NCBI GenBank assembly: GCA_013398615.1
Contig: VZSR01003371.1
Coordinates: 611,785 to 675,784 of the forward strand
Direction: 5' to 3'
Origin: Brachypodius melanocephalos
Lineage: Eukaryota; Chordata; Aves; Passeriformes; Pycnonotidae
Length of the DNA: 64,000 bases
In this document: positions 11,061 to 22,485 of the stretch, one piece after another
Position numbering within the stretch: position 1 is the first letter of the stretch
Layout of the letters: each line of letters begins with the position of its first letter
The notes under the pieces: model-generated
What the model saw: the letters and a program-made list of their open reading frames with translations, nothing else
Told to the model about the DNA's origin: nothing
The model's database searches: none
Translations under genes and position numbers: made by a program

Positions 11061-12440
11061 TTGTGATGATGATCTTCAGGATGGCTGATGGAGAAAGGTT
11101 TTATATCAATCACAGGGTGTTGTAGAAAAGCACAGGAGGACACCAGGGCTGGAGATATCTCAGTAGAGATATGATGGATGTTTTTCATGCCTGCTTTCTG
11201 ACCCTGGATTTTCCTCTCCTGGAAAGACCATTTCTGATCACTGACACACCCAGCAGCTCCTGAGGTCGGTCATGAGCAGGAGCAAAATGGTCCTTTTGGG
11301 CAGGTCTCACCTCGTGTCCCCTGGGTTGGTTATTCAGTCCTCACAGGGCAGCTCACAGGTTTCATTAGATTTGGTCCTAATGAGAGCTCTGCTGAGCTTT
11401 GGAGTCCTCCTCTCTCCTCATCCTCCAGCTCTCTGCATCCTCTGAGTGGAAATAACACAAAACTGAGAAACGGGGAGGAGCTGTCACCACCCCACTCCAC
11501 GAGGCCAGGATAGAGAGGATGTTTTTCCACTTGAGGATGGTTTATCCAAGCTGCTCACACACGCTCTCACACACAAAACACAACCATTTTCTCACCAAGC
11601 CCTTGGGATTTTGGCACTCCCTCCCACTCTCCTGGCTGTGCACAGCCTCACTTTCCAGCTGAAGCTGCTGCTGGAGGAGCTCCTTTGGAGGAGATGTGGA
11701 TAAATCTCCTCACTGTTTTGTTTGCAGCAGAGCTGCTGGCGCTTCCCAGGGCCCCCAGGCTGGTTATGAGCAAATGGAAAACAGAAGGAAACCAAATCCC
11801 TGCCTCATTCATCCTCCCATCCATCCCTGCCCTTGCCGTGTCCCTCGTGCTGCCAGCTTGTCCCGTGGCCACCATCTCCAGCTCCACATGAAAAGCCCTC
11901 CATCAAACCAAGAGCTTTGCAGCCTCTGCTTCCATTTCAAAGCCTCTTTTTTCCCTTTTGCCGAGGATCTGGAGGGATGGGAGAAGTGTTCAAAGCCCAA
12001 AGTTGGTTCTGAAGTCCAAAGCTGGGTGAGAAAAAGGGGTTTGTTTTATATGACAGAGCAGAGAGCCCAGGAACCTGTGAGGGCAACACCTCCCTGCAAA
12101 TCAGGTCATTTATTTAGCGAGGGAAAAAAAGCCTTCCCGAGCTTCAGAGCACCAGGGCAGAAATCAAAGAGTATTTGAAGGAGCAGGGAAAGCCAAACCC
12201 TGGCTTTGCCGTTCCTGCCCTCCTGCTGGATCCCCACAGCCCAGCAGGCACCAAGGCAGAGCAGGAAAATATTTCACTCTTTACACACCACTTCAAACCC
12301 TCAGAGCAGCTCTTTCCAGGGGGACTGGGGTCAGCTGCCACACTAAACTCCAAATATTTTCCTAGCTGGCAAATGAAAAAAAAAAAACCTCCGTGTGTCT
12401 GTGCCTGGGCTCCACAGCCAACGTACACGGAATGATAAAG
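11061..12440. other. No gene seen
   Basis: Open frames here are short, overlapping and lack recognisable features. A string of A at about 12376-12387 is the only simple repeat. No promoter or exon is supported. Confidence 0.5.
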
Positions 12441-12444
12441 CCCC

Positions 12445-12605
12445 TGGCACACATCTTGCCAGAGCTAATTATAGAATTTGGAAGCCAACGTGATAATGTT
12501 TTCTTTAGATGTGTGGTGCAGATGTAATTACTTCTCCGGAGATGCCAGCCGCAGATGACGCAGGATGCCCTTATGTAATCACCTTTATTATGCAGCTATG
12601 GAAAT
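12445..12605. promoter_or_regulatory. Candidate conserved non-coding element
   Basis: A repeat-free, AT-balanced block with 'agagctaattatagaatttg', 'gtgataatg', 'gatgtaattac' and 'ttatgtaatcacctttatta' sits between ordinary GC-rich spacer. The density of homeodomain- and bZIP-like cores (TAATTA, TTATGTAA) is high. Inferred enhancer-like DNA; conservation was not tested. Confidence 0.35.
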
Positions 12606-13157
12606 TTTCCCTCCCTGGCCCATCCCCTCAGTTCCTTCTTTTCATTCCTTGCCCTAAACTCTCTGTGGCTCATTCAGAAGTGATGGGATGAGGTCCACAG
12701 GCCAGCTGGGAGCACAAGGGCAGCTCCAGAGAAATCCCATTCCTGAGTTTCCCCATCCATCATCCCTCTGAGAAGGAGCAGGAGTCGATGGCTGTGCTGG
12801 GAAAAGGCCCCTCTTCACCTGGTGGGCTGGAAGGGGGTCATGCTGGAGCCAGGTTTCCCCCATCCCTGGAATCTCCTGTGGCTTGGAGCAGGAGCCAACC
12901 GCTCTATCCTCCTGCAGTGGAGGAGCACCTGCACAGAGCCCCCTCCCAAAAATGGGCTGAAGGATGCTGAGGATGCAAGAAAACTGCAGAGGAAACATGG
13001 TTTGTCCCTGCAGGGTGAAGACTTGGTGGGTCACAAACTCTTGAATTGCTCCAAACAGTTGTTCCAGAATGTAGGATCTCCCAGGTGATCTAAAGCCATT
13101 CCTGACAGGGTGAAATCACAGCAAAAATGCCCAAAAATGCTTCCAATACAAGAGGGA

Positions 13158-13256
13158 TTTTTGCCTGTGGATCCTCTCTGAAGTTTTCCATTTTGCCTGT
13201 GGATCCTCTTTGTGGTTTTCCTTTTTGCCTGTGGATCCTTTCTGAGGTTTTCCATT
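13158..13256. repeat. 32-bp tandem repeat, 3 copies
   Basis: The unit contains TTTTGCCTGTGGATCCT followed by CTCTGAAGTTTTCCA-like sequence. Starts of the GCC core at 13163, 13195 and 13227 give an exact 32-bp period, with about 10 percent divergence between copies. Confidence 0.9.
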
Positions 13257-13259
13257 CTG

Positions 13260-14650
13260 TCACTTCGAAGCCTCTGTGTCCCACTGCCCACAGGCCACTG
13301 AAGCCCAGGCCATGGATATCTCTAGGACAGAGGCTTCCCCCATCACCAGTGCTGCTTGGGTGGGACACAATCCCCTGGCACCACCAGTAAAACCCTGCCT
13401 TGGCCACAAATATTCATTAAAAATGTCAGTAAGCAGCCTGGAGGCATCACCCTGTACAGTCAGCACATATTTTGGTTGTGCACCTCTGTGCTTCCACCCT
13501 CTTCCATCCCTCTTCCTGGCCAAACCTGGATCCTTCCTTGCTGTTTGTAAGGATTAATATGTGATGCAGAGGGGTGATTCCTAGTTCTGGGCCATCCTGA
13601 TGGCACCAAAGTTGCAAATCTGGGTTGTGAAAACTTTTCCTTCTTTTTGTCTCTGCATGGCATCCAAGCCAGGGCATGGATTGAGGAAGATGAGCCTGGA
13701 GATGTTCAAGGCTGAATCCCTGAGTGTGTGGGAAGCAGAGTTCAGAGAGTTGGAAAATGGGGGAATTGGCCACACAGCCTGAAGAAAAGGAAGCCAGGGA
13801 GAAGGTGGCTGGAGCAGAACTGGAGGCAAAATCATTGGTTCACCCACTGGGGAAACTGGTTTCCAGTCCTGGGTCAGTGCCAGTGAGTGCAAAGGAATTT
13901 GTCCTCAGGGCAGGGAATACCCAAATTCCTCCAAGGACAGAAGAGTCATGGGGGAGGCAGTACCTGGGGGATGTGTTTGTAGCACTCAGGTCATTTATTA
14001 ACTGCAAATTCCAAATTCCCAGGATTCCAGGGCCATCAGATGGTCGTGGATTCAGGTGATAGTTCAGCCCATGCCCGTTTCCAGTCAGCCAAATCCCTCC
14101 CTGTGGTCCATGGACTGTGTCAGCTGGAAAGGGACTGTCAACCTTGAGTCCTACCCAGAGAGGCTTGGGAACCACCACAGGGGTGCTCCAGGCTTCCTGC
14201 TCGGTGTTCCACTGCCCCTCCAGAAGATCTTTCCCAAAACTTGAGGATTCTCATGCTTCTGCTTCTGCTGAAGCCACTCAGCCACCAATTCTTCCCAAGA
14301 GCAGAGGTTGGTCATGATGGACATGGAGATGCAGATGAAATGGAGATGGAGATGAGATGGATAGGACCACATGAGCACACACAACTTAGTCCTGAGCCTG
14401 ATGTTCCTCCCTGAAAAAAATCTCGCATCCTGGAGGGAAAAAACCTCCTATCCCTAATTCCTGACATGGACAGAAAGGGCACTTTCAAGCAGGATCCTTG
14501 AACACCTGGTGATTTCAGTGGAAATCTGGCCCTCCTGGCTGCAGGCTGGTTTGCTCCAATTTATTTTTACTAGGCCTGGCCTGATGCTTTGGGATTGTGA
14601 TGGGAGGTAGGTTTCTTTCATTCTGGATAATCACCCAGCGATGTTTAAGG
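13260..14650. other. No gene seen
   Basis: No recognisable protein or RNA gene. The stretch at about 14318-14362 is a short GAGATG-rich imperfect repeat. The remainder looks like unique spacer. Confidence 0.5.
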
Positions 14651-14659
14651 AGTGGTTTT

Positions 14660-14935
14660 AAACTAAAAAAGATGAGAGCTTTAGACTAAATATCAGGAAG
14701 AAAATCTTCCCTGTGAGGGTGGGGAGACCCTGGCACAGGGTGCCCAGAGAAGCTGTGGCTGCCCCTGGATCCCTGGAAGTGTCCAAGGCCAGGCTGGATG
14801 GGGCTTGGAGCAACCTGGGATAGTGGAAGGTGTCCCTGCTCATGGCAGAGTGTTGGAACCGGATGATCTTTAAGGTCCCTCCCAATCCAAACCATTCCAT
14901 GATAATTCTATGATCCCACGATTCCCTGATCTAGA
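14660..14935 (+). mobile_element. CR1 LINE 3' fragment
   Basis: Sense copy with 'aaatatcaggaagaaaatct', 'tggcacagggtgcccagag', 'ggatccctggaagtgtcc' and the end 'aaaccattccatgataattc'. The 5' side is truncated and no coding sequence remains. Confidence 0.85.
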
Positions 14936-14939
14936 CATT

Positions 14940-17550
14940 ATTTGGGAAGCCTGAGAATTCACCTCTTCCCCCCAGGCAGCTCAGACCTGACCCAAATCCC
15001 ATGGCCAGGACACCCAGCAGACACTCTGGGCTTTCTTCACCCACAGGTGGAGATGCAGGAGCCTCTCCTGATTTTTGGGAAGATCTGGCCCCTGCACCAG
15101 GCTGTGGCTTGCCAGCACTGCGAGGCTTTGTCTGCCCTGTGCTGGTACAGGAGGAGACAGCTTACACCAGCAGGGATGGTTTTTTTCCAGGATAGGAAAC
15201 CATCCCTCTGGATGACACAAAGCAGAGTCTTTTGGCTTGTTCCTGCTGGCTCAAGCTGAGCAGGCAGATGTCATGGATTGGAGATGGAAAGTGTCCCCCG
15301 TTGCAGCAGCTGGCATCAATGCAGCTTTTGGGGTCAATCCAGCCTCAGGACCCCCTGTCATCCCCCATGACAGCTTAGAGAACTTCTCTCCCATCTCCAG
15401 ATCTGTGTGGGTATGAAGAGGTCTCACACAGACTCAAATTATTCCACTTAATGAGCAGGAAGAGCCTCTCCCAGCATTTTAACTTCCCAGACCAGTGGGA
15501 TATCCCTGTGCTGGTGAACCCCCAGGTGCAGAGAAGGTTTGATTTATCACATAACCGGTTTCTTCGTGCACAAACAAACTCTGGGTGTCATCCTGACATT
15601 TCTTCTGGGAGCTCAGCCACAGAGCCTGCTCAGGCTGTGCAGGCTGCTGGGGATTTTTATCAGCTTTCCCAGCAGAAAGATTGGATTTCCTGGCATGGAG
15701 TAGTCGTGCTCCCCCACCAGCCCCATCCTGCATGTTTGGCTGTGGTCCCTGTGATCCCTGCAGGGATCACTCACAACAAATCAGGCAAGGCACCATCTCT
15801 CCTCAAACACAGGGAAACCCTTGGATGTCCCACACCCATTGACTGCCACAGAAAATAGGGTCTTTCCTCTGAAAACCGGGCTGGAAATCTCTGCTTTAAT
15901 AACAGATAGTGGGGAAGAGCCTTAAACAGAGCCTGGCAAGGAGGTACTGCAGGAATTCTGGTTTCAGTGTCCAGCCTGATGGATGTCAGGCACTTACAGG
16001 CACAGGGAGTTCACAGCTGAGGTCTGAGCTGGGTTTAAGCTGTTGTGGTGTTGGTTGGAAAGCTCAGAACTGTCTTCATCACCAGACCAGGCTGGCCTGG
16101 ACATTGCCCAGCCAAGGCACTCAGACATCCTGGGATGGAGATGCCACTTCACTGATGGCCTCAAAGTGTGTTCAACAGCCAGGGTACCCTTATTTAGGGT
16201 TTTTCTGCTCCTCAAGGCTTTGAAAATGATCTTTCCCTCTAAATAAGAGTCTGGGTGAAGGGAGCAGGGAGGCTCTTGCTCACATTGGGATGTCTTGTAC
16301 CCAAAAGCAGCTCCCCAGAGCTTTCAAGGAAGAAATCCCAGTGCAGGGAGCTGCTGTCTCTGCTCCCATTCCCATCTCCACCTCCCTTTTGCTGAATGCC
16401 TGAGCACATCAGTGCTTTCCATGTTCCCTGGGGAATGTCCTGGGCCATTGATGTTCCTTCACTGCAGCTGTTTTCCTCCTTCTCTGATCAATGCAAAGAA
16501 CACCGAACCAACCCTGCAGGTGCAGTCCAAGGACCTCAGAGAGCTTGGGGATCTTGAAGTGAAACAGCTCCGAGAGAATGGAAATCACCCTGCCAGGGGT
16601 GCAGGATTTCCTGCAAGGAAAAGGGAAAAGGAAACAGAAGGACATGGGAACAAAGAGTTTGGATTTTGGGAGAGTAAATTTTTCCTTTCTTCAAGAGGAA
16701 GAAAGCTTTGGATGGATGTCCAAAGCTTCAGCCCCAAGACAGAGTGAGCCCACTGTGGCTGGGTAAGGAAGGGTTTTTAGCTGGATAAACCCAGCCCTGT
16801 AGTCCCAGGCTGGAGGTCACCTCAGGTGGTTGGGTCTGGGTGACACAGTTTGACCATGGCCACCCAAAAAGGGCAGAGCAGAGAAGGGCAAACCCCACAC
16901 AGGGCTCAGAGCAAGTCCTGGTGGTTGTGTGCCATGGGGACAGGGAAACACGGTGGCCTGGGTGCAGCCAGCTGTGCAGGAGCCCTGGCACAAAGGGGTG
17001 CTGGGTGAGAATTGGATGTCTCTGCTGGCTCTCAGAGGTGATGGAGGGGCTCTGCTGGAGGTGAGCTGGGTGAGCAGACAGGTTCCTGGCTCAGCCACCC
17101 CAGCCCTGGGTTAGAAACAGAGTTGGGTGTTCAAAAGTTTACGCCCCACCTGAGAGCCAGGAGCACGGGTTATCCTGGATTTTCCAGCCTTCCCCAGAGT
17201 CTCTCCTATCGTGATTTATTCATCTGTGGGAAGAGCTAAGACATAACTCAGCTCCCAAAGGGAGCCTGCACCAGCTGCAGTGTCAGGAATCTGCCTGTGT
17301 CCTGTGGGACCTGGACCTGCTGCAGCTCCCTGCTGGACTCCTGTGCTTGGACATCTTCCCCAAATCCCACTGCTGGGAAGGGTCCACGTCCCAGCAGAGC
17401 TCCTGAACCAGCTCTGCTTATTGCCAGAGCAATGCCAGGGATGGAAAGGGCTCTCTGTCTGCGTGGCTACTCCCAAAGTGCACACACATTCCAAAACCAG
17501 CCTATTTGTCAGAATTCCCTGCTTCCGCAGAGCTTAAAGGCAAAATTAAG
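14940..17550. other. No gene seen
   Basis: About 2.6 kb without a supported gene. Open frames reach 150 codons (for example 16295-16747) but show no domain and are overlapped by equally long frames on the other strand. No repeat of note. Confidence 0.45.
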
Positions 17551-17554
17551 AGCT

Positions 17555-17815
17555 TGAATCTCCACAGGAATGCATTTGGGTATAATTCACACCTTCCCCA
17601 TGCACCCCAGCAGTGCATTTTCGGGTTTAAACGCACATTAACCCACATTTGATTACTTTGGCATTATTGCTGTTTTGCTGCTCTCGCTGTTATTTGCCCA
17701 CCAACACCGGCACCGTTCGCGAGGCCCCGACCGGCGACTCCTTTGATCCCCAGATTTCCTGCCAACAGAAAACTCACTGGAGCAAATGGGTCTAAATTAG
17801 TGGTAGCTTTATGTG
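17555..17815. promoter_or_regulatory. Candidate conserved non-coding element
   Basis: This block is unlike its neighbours: no repeats, a cluster of CpGs at about 17707-17742 (GTTCGCGAGGCCCCGACCGG) and AT-rich motifs such as 'acatttgattactttggc', 'cctttgatcc' (a TCF/LEF-type core) and 'ctaaattag'. The pattern suggests constrained regulatory DNA upstream of LZTS3. Inference only. Confidence 0.35.
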
Positions 17816-17931
17816 GCTTTTTTTTCTCTCCCTTCACGACTGCAAATAATCCAGAGTAAGTGCTGAGGCTGGACAGGCTCCTGATGGGAAGGCTGATTGC
17901 TCTCCTGCCACAGCGCTGGCAGCTGGGAAAG

Positions 17932-17980
17932 TGGGAAAATGGGAAAATGGGAAAATGGGAAAATGGGAAAATGGGAAAAG
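17932..17980. repeat. 8-bp microsatellite (TGGGAAAA)n
   Basis: About six near-perfect copies of TGGGAAAA, likely length-polymorphic. Confidence 0.95.
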
Positions 17981-18061
17981 GAGCTCTGGACCATCCTGTG
18001 TCACCAGAGCTCTGCTCTGAATGATGGAAAGGAAGGAGGGCAGCATCCAGCTCCAGCTTTT

Positions 18062-18185
18062 GGCCAGGTGGATGGAGCTTGGAGCAACCTGGGATAGTGG
18101 AAGGTGTCGCTGTTCACGGCAGGGGTTGGAGTGAGATGAGGTTTAAAGTTCCTTCCAAACCAAACCATTCTGTGATTCTGTGGAT
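18062..18185 (+). mobile_element. CR1 LINE tail fragment
   Basis: Retains 'gatggagcttggagcaacct', 'gggatagtggaaggtgtcgc' and the tail 'aaaccattctgtgattctg'. The 5' part is absent. Confidence 0.8.
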
Positions 18186-18329
18186 GCATCATCCCATTCA
18201 TCCCATCCATCCAATTCTCTGCCCTTCTTTGAGAGCTCTTCACAGCCTCTCATTCCAGCCACGCAGCTGGGAAGCATCCCCAGAAGGATGGGAAAGTTGA
18301 GAAGGGCCCTCTGATAGAAAGATCCCAAA

Positions 18330-19275
18330 ATAACTGTTTGAGTGAAAATGAGCTGTTCTGAGAAATCCCCACTTGAAAAAAAGCCAAATTTGTCAGACCC
18401 CAAAATTGCATTTGAAAACAGCCCAGCTGTTAGAGCCCCAAATCTCTATTTGCACCTAAACAAGCCCCCAGACCCTAAAATCCCCTTTTGAAAATCAAAC
18501 AAATAAACAAAACCAAAGCAGGCAGTCAGACCCTAAATCCCTATTCGAGGAAAACCCACCTTCCAGATCCCAAAATCCCCCTTTAGCCAAAATAAGTTAC
18601 CTGATCCCAAAATCTCCATTTGAGCAAAACCAAGCCATCAGACCCCAAAATCTCCTATCTGAAAAATAACCCAAACCCCAGCTGTCTGATCCTAAAATCC
18701 CTGTTTGAGCAAATTGAATCTCAAATTCCTCATTTGAGAAAAAACTGGTTCCGAGAGTATGAAACTCCTTATTTGAGAAAAAAACAAAACAAAACAAAAA
18801 AAAACCAAAACCAAAACCAAACAACAACAAAAACCAACCAACCAAACAAAAAAAAAAAACAAAACAAAAAAACAAAACCAAAGGAACCCAACAGTCAGAT
18901 CCCAAAATTCCAGTTAAGCAAAACAAGCTGTCAGACCCTCAAAACTTTCTCTGTGCAAAACCAAGCTGTCAGACCCCAAAACTCCCATTTGAAGAAAACC
19001 ACGCGGTCTGATCCCAAATTCTCTGTTTGAGCAAAAACAAGCCCCTGACCCTCAAATCCTTATTCGAGCAAACCCCAAACCCTTCCAAATCCACAAATCC
19101 CTATTTCGGCAAACCCCCAAACCTTCCAAATCTACAAATTCCTATTTGAGCAAACCCCAAAACCTTCCAAATCCACAAAGTCCTATTTGAGCAAACCCCA
19201 AAACCTTTCAAATTCACAAATCCCTATCTGAGCGAACCCCAAAACCTTCCAAATCCACAAATCCATATCTGAGGG
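18330..19275. repeat. Degenerate 37-41 bp minisatellite array, A/C-rich
   Basis: About 25 diverged units follow one another. In the left and middle part the unit is near CAGACCCCAAAATCYC + YATTTGAGCAAAACCAAGC (about 36-38 bp). At the right end five units with an exact 41-bp period start at 19081, 19122, 19163, 19204 and 19245, each beginning CCTTCCAAAT. An A/C homopolymer-like patch (about 18778-18880) interrupts the middle. The array ends next to the CpG-rich segment that probably begins LZTS3. Confidence 0.85.
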
Positions 19276-19399
19276 AAAGCTCCCACTTAAACTAAAACAA
19301 ACCATCCGCCCCAAATTCCCCTTTGAGGAGGACGGAGCCGTCCCTTCCCAAAATCCCTGCCGGGGGTGGGCACAAAGAGTTAAAAAAAAGCTCCTGCGG

Positions 19400-19572
19400 G
19401 CGCTGTGGCCAATCCCACCGAGCGAAGGGCAGCCCTTGGCCGCAGCCCAGCAGCAGGTTGCTCTCCGCAGGTATTATTTTGGACTTTTTCCCGGGATACC
19501 ACGCAGGGAAACAATGGATCTCGCGGTCGGCGGAGGATGGGGAGCTGCAGGATGCACCCCTGGGCTGCTCAG
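19400..19572 (+). other. LZTS3: Possible LZTS3 non-coding first exon
   Basis: A strong splice donor, CTGCTCAG followed by GTAAATCC, ends this segment at 19572. A weaker alternative donor (CTCCGCAG before GTATTATT) lies at 19470. The coding part of LZTS3 starts after a clear acceptor at 28740-28741, so at least one upstream 5' UTR exon must exist, and this is the best candidate in the CpG-rich block. The 5' boundary is a guess. Confidence 0.3.
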
Positions 19573-19685
19573 GTAAATCCCGGTGGGTGCCGGCTTTTTG
19601 GGGGGATTTTTTGCTTTTGCTCTCCTTCCCCCTCTGGCCGGGTGTCTTTGTTTGGGGCCGGGCAGGGGAGAGAAGGGGTTTTTCC

Positions 19686-19860
19686 GGTGGATTAGTGTAA
19701 GGCTGAGCTGGTTGGGACCCTTTGGAGGTGATTTTTTTTTGGGGGGGGGGACATCGGGCTGCGCTCGCAATGAGGGTCAGAGCAGAGATGGGGTGCGCGG
19801 AGCTGGGTGGCTCAGGGTGGGGAAAGCGATTTCCCCCTCTATAACCCCCCCTGGATCCAG
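19686..19860. repeat. Local direct duplication, copy A
   Basis: This segment matches 20575-20745 in the same order: a GTGGATTA start, 'gggaccctttggaggtg', the near-identical 'gggtcagagcagagatgggg' and 'tcagggtggggaaa'. The two copies are about 0.9 kb apart inside the presumed first LZTS3 intron. Confidence 0.75.
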
Positions 19861-20574
19861 CTGGAACCCCCCCCCCCAGCACCGAGACCTTGCACCCCGG
19901 CGGATTTTAGGGCATCGCTCGGGTTTAGCAGCGCTAATTCCGGCGGTGGGGACAAGGCACGGTGGGGACGAGCCACCATGGGGGGGTTTGCTCCAAGCGC
20001 GGTGTCCGGGGAGGAGCGAGCGCTTCCCGGGCTGGCCCCGAGCCCGAGAAATTCCTCGGGGCGAGTTAATGATAAATCACGGCCGGGCTGGTGGCGTGGG
20101 CGGCGGCTGGGAGCTGGTGGCGGGTCCCCTCCTTGTCCTTCCTGCGGGGACAGAGGTTTGGGCAAAGTTTGGGGGCGGCAGAGCCAGGCAGGGCTGGTGG
20201 GGACGGCTCCTTGGAACCGCTCTGGGAGTGATGGCTCATCCTAAAGGGCAGGATCAGCCACCCCACAAAACATCCCGCTCAGGGCAGGGGTTAAAACCGT
20301 GCAGGGGTCTGGTGACAAAGAGGGGGTCTCGTCTTGGCGTTTGGGGCCACGGAGCTGGGCTGGAGCAGGAGATCACATTGGGATCGCGGAGATTTGGGGT
20401 GTGGGGATGTGTGAGGCTGCTCAGGAAGATGCTGGAAAGCCAGGCATGGATGTAGCTCCATGCTGGGACAGTTTCAGTGCTGACCAGGAGCTTCCCCATA
20501 TTCCCTGTGCTGAGGAGTCCCACAGGCTCAGCTGCCAGCACCTCATCTCCAGCTACATTTCCAAGGAATTTTCA

Positions 20575-20745
20575 GTGGATTACTCCAGGGCTGAGCCAGT
20601 GGGACCCTTTCCAGGTGGTTTATCAGGGATGGCACGTACCTGCTGGGCTATGTTTGCACCAGGGGGTCAGAGCAGAGATGGGGTGCACAGAGATGGATTG
20701 TTCAGGGTGGGGAAATCTCACCCTGGATCCCACTGGCAGCGCCTT
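20575..20745. repeat. Local direct duplication, copy B
   Basis: Second copy of the segment at 19686-19860. It has lost most of the CpGs of copy A (for example GGTGCACAGAG against GGTGCGCGGAG), as expected if copy B lies outside the unmethylated island. Confidence 0.75.
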
Positions 20746-20749
20746 AACA

Positions 20750-22055
20750 AAGGGAAACTGAGGCACGCAGACCCCAAGCAGTCCAGCCCATGGCATGGAG
20801 CATCCCAGACCCTCAGGGCTGCAGCCAGCTCTGAGACTGCTCCATCAATCTGTCCATTCCTTGTACTGAGGGAATCCAGGGAGTTTTCCCTGTGTTTTTT
20901 TGGGCAGAGGTTGCCATCAGGACCTCCCTGGGGACAGTCACACAGCTGGCCCTGAGTATCTTCTGGGGACAGTCACAAGGGTCACAGATGAGACCGTGCA
21001 TGAACCCTTCCTGATGGGCACACAGGATTTGGGATGAGCTTGAAACCATCCTGTCCTGCTGCCCCTTGGGATGAGGGGGACAGATAAGGCAGGTCATGGA
21101 AAATCCTTCCTGTGTGCCCTCAGGTGCATCCTGGGGAATGCCAGCCTGGATCCAAACCCAGGGCTCTGAGAGCAGATGGAGAAAGGGGGGGAAAAATCCC
21201 CCTGAGGATGAGGACTCTGGCCAGGGGAATGCTGGTGGATATCCAGTGTGGCTTGCAATAAAATCCATGGCAGGGTAACTCCTGGTGGAAAGGACCCCTG
21301 GAGCTCTCCAGGCCCTCTCACTGCTGGTGGACCCTGCCTGGTCCATTCAGGGCTTGAAAACCTCCAAGGATGAGACAAAAAAGCCTCCCTGGGACTGTAC
21401 AAATGTACCTTGTCACACCTCCACGTCACCTGCTGAGGTTTCTCTGGGGCTTTGCCCACCTCGCTGCAGCCTCCAGAATAATTTTGATTTCTTCCCTTAC
21501 TGGAACACCTCAAGACTGGTGTGGCCTGCCAGGTGCTTGGGCTTTTAATTCCACTCTGCCTGCTTTTTTGGATCCTGAAAATCCTGTGGACTAAAACCGG
21601 GAACACCCAGAGATGAGGAGCTGGGATGGAGGAGGTGGGCTTGGGACAGGTGGAGCAGCTCGTTCAGCAGGAGCAATAGCCATGCCCAGATTGATTTACT
21701 GATTGTTTTACTCTCAGTAAGAGGTTTCCAGGAAGCTGTGGCGAGGTGTCCATTCCAGGAACACCCTCAGGGAGCTGAGAGGGAAGGAGGGACAAGCAGG
21801 AGGGCACAGAGCCAAGGCCATGGGCTCCACAGTGCAGATCGTGGCTGTGCTTCGCCATGATCCCCCCTCCTGCCACGTCCTGGGGGATGGGGACAGCGTG
21901 GCAGTGAACTGTGTCCCTTAAACACAGCGACCAGCTGAGGGAGGAAAACTGATAGCAGAGTGGGAGGATTGGCCAGGGAAGGTGGAGCAGGCTGCAGTCA
22001 GTGCTCAGGCTTTGTCGGGGAGAACAATGGGGCCTTTATTGGGGAATGGAGGTGG
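20750..22055. other. Presumed LZTS3 first intron, no internal feature
   Basis: No exon, repeat family or conserved-looking block is seen. Open frames on the minus strand (for example 20813-21346) have no recognisable content. Confidence 0.45.
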
Positions 22056-22059
22056 CGAG

Positions 22060-22485
22060 GCTGGCAGGGACAGTTTGGTACACAGAGAGTTCCTTGGCCA
22101 GCTCAGGGACAGGGCACTGGCCTGTGGGATGGGACAGTTTGGTACTCAGTGTCCCCCTGGCCAGCTGTGGGGGCAGGGACATGGGGTGGGACAGGTTGGG
22201 ACACACTGGCCAGCTGGGGGGATGGAGAAATGGGAAATAGGAAATGGGAAATGGAAATGGGAAGTGGAAAATGGGATGGAACAGGTTGGTACCCATTGTG
22301 TCCTTTGGTCAGAAAGTGAAACAAGGAACAGGGAACAGGGATATGGGATATGGGATATGGGATATGGGATATGGGATGAGACAATTTGGTACCCAGAATG
22401 TCCCTTGATCACAGCTGGAGGAAATTGCAGCATGGCGGATGGGACATGGGATGGGCCAGTTTGGTACCAAACATCGTCTGGTGGT
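22060..22485. repeat. Dispersed-unit minisatellite, about 6 copies
   Basis: A unit beginning near GGGACAGTTTGGTACCCAG and continuing 'tgtccctggccagctg' recurs at about 22068, 22131, 22187, 22275, 22378 and 22452. Spacing ranges from 56 to 103 bp because of inserted short repeats. One insertion is the 7-bp microsatellite (GGGATAT)n at 22338-22377; another is a GGGAAATGGAAAT-type purine tract at 22220-22275. Confidence 0.8.
22338..22377. repeat. 7-bp microsatellite (GGGATAT)n
   Basis: About five and a half perfect copies of GGGATAT inside the larger minisatellite. Confidence 0.95.

Larger units (their letters stand above)
19300..20250 (+). promoter_or_regulatory. LZTS3: CpG-rich segment, probable LZTS3 promoter
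   Basis: CpG dinucleotides become frequent from about 19330 and stay so to about 20210, in contrast to the CpG-poor DNA on both sides. The block lies about 9 kb upstream of the LZTS3 start codon, in the right orientation for its non-coding first exon, and contains an inverted CCAAT-type motif (GGCCAATCCC at about 19407). No TATA box is evident. It would be a typical vertebrate CpG-island promoter. The link to LZTS3 is inferred from position. Confidence 0.5.

Noticed and set aside
19583..20455. 290-codon plus-strand frame in the CpG-rich segment
   Set aside because: Stop codons are rare in CpG-rich DNA; the peptide has no features and half of it is antisense or duplicate repeat of intron sequence.
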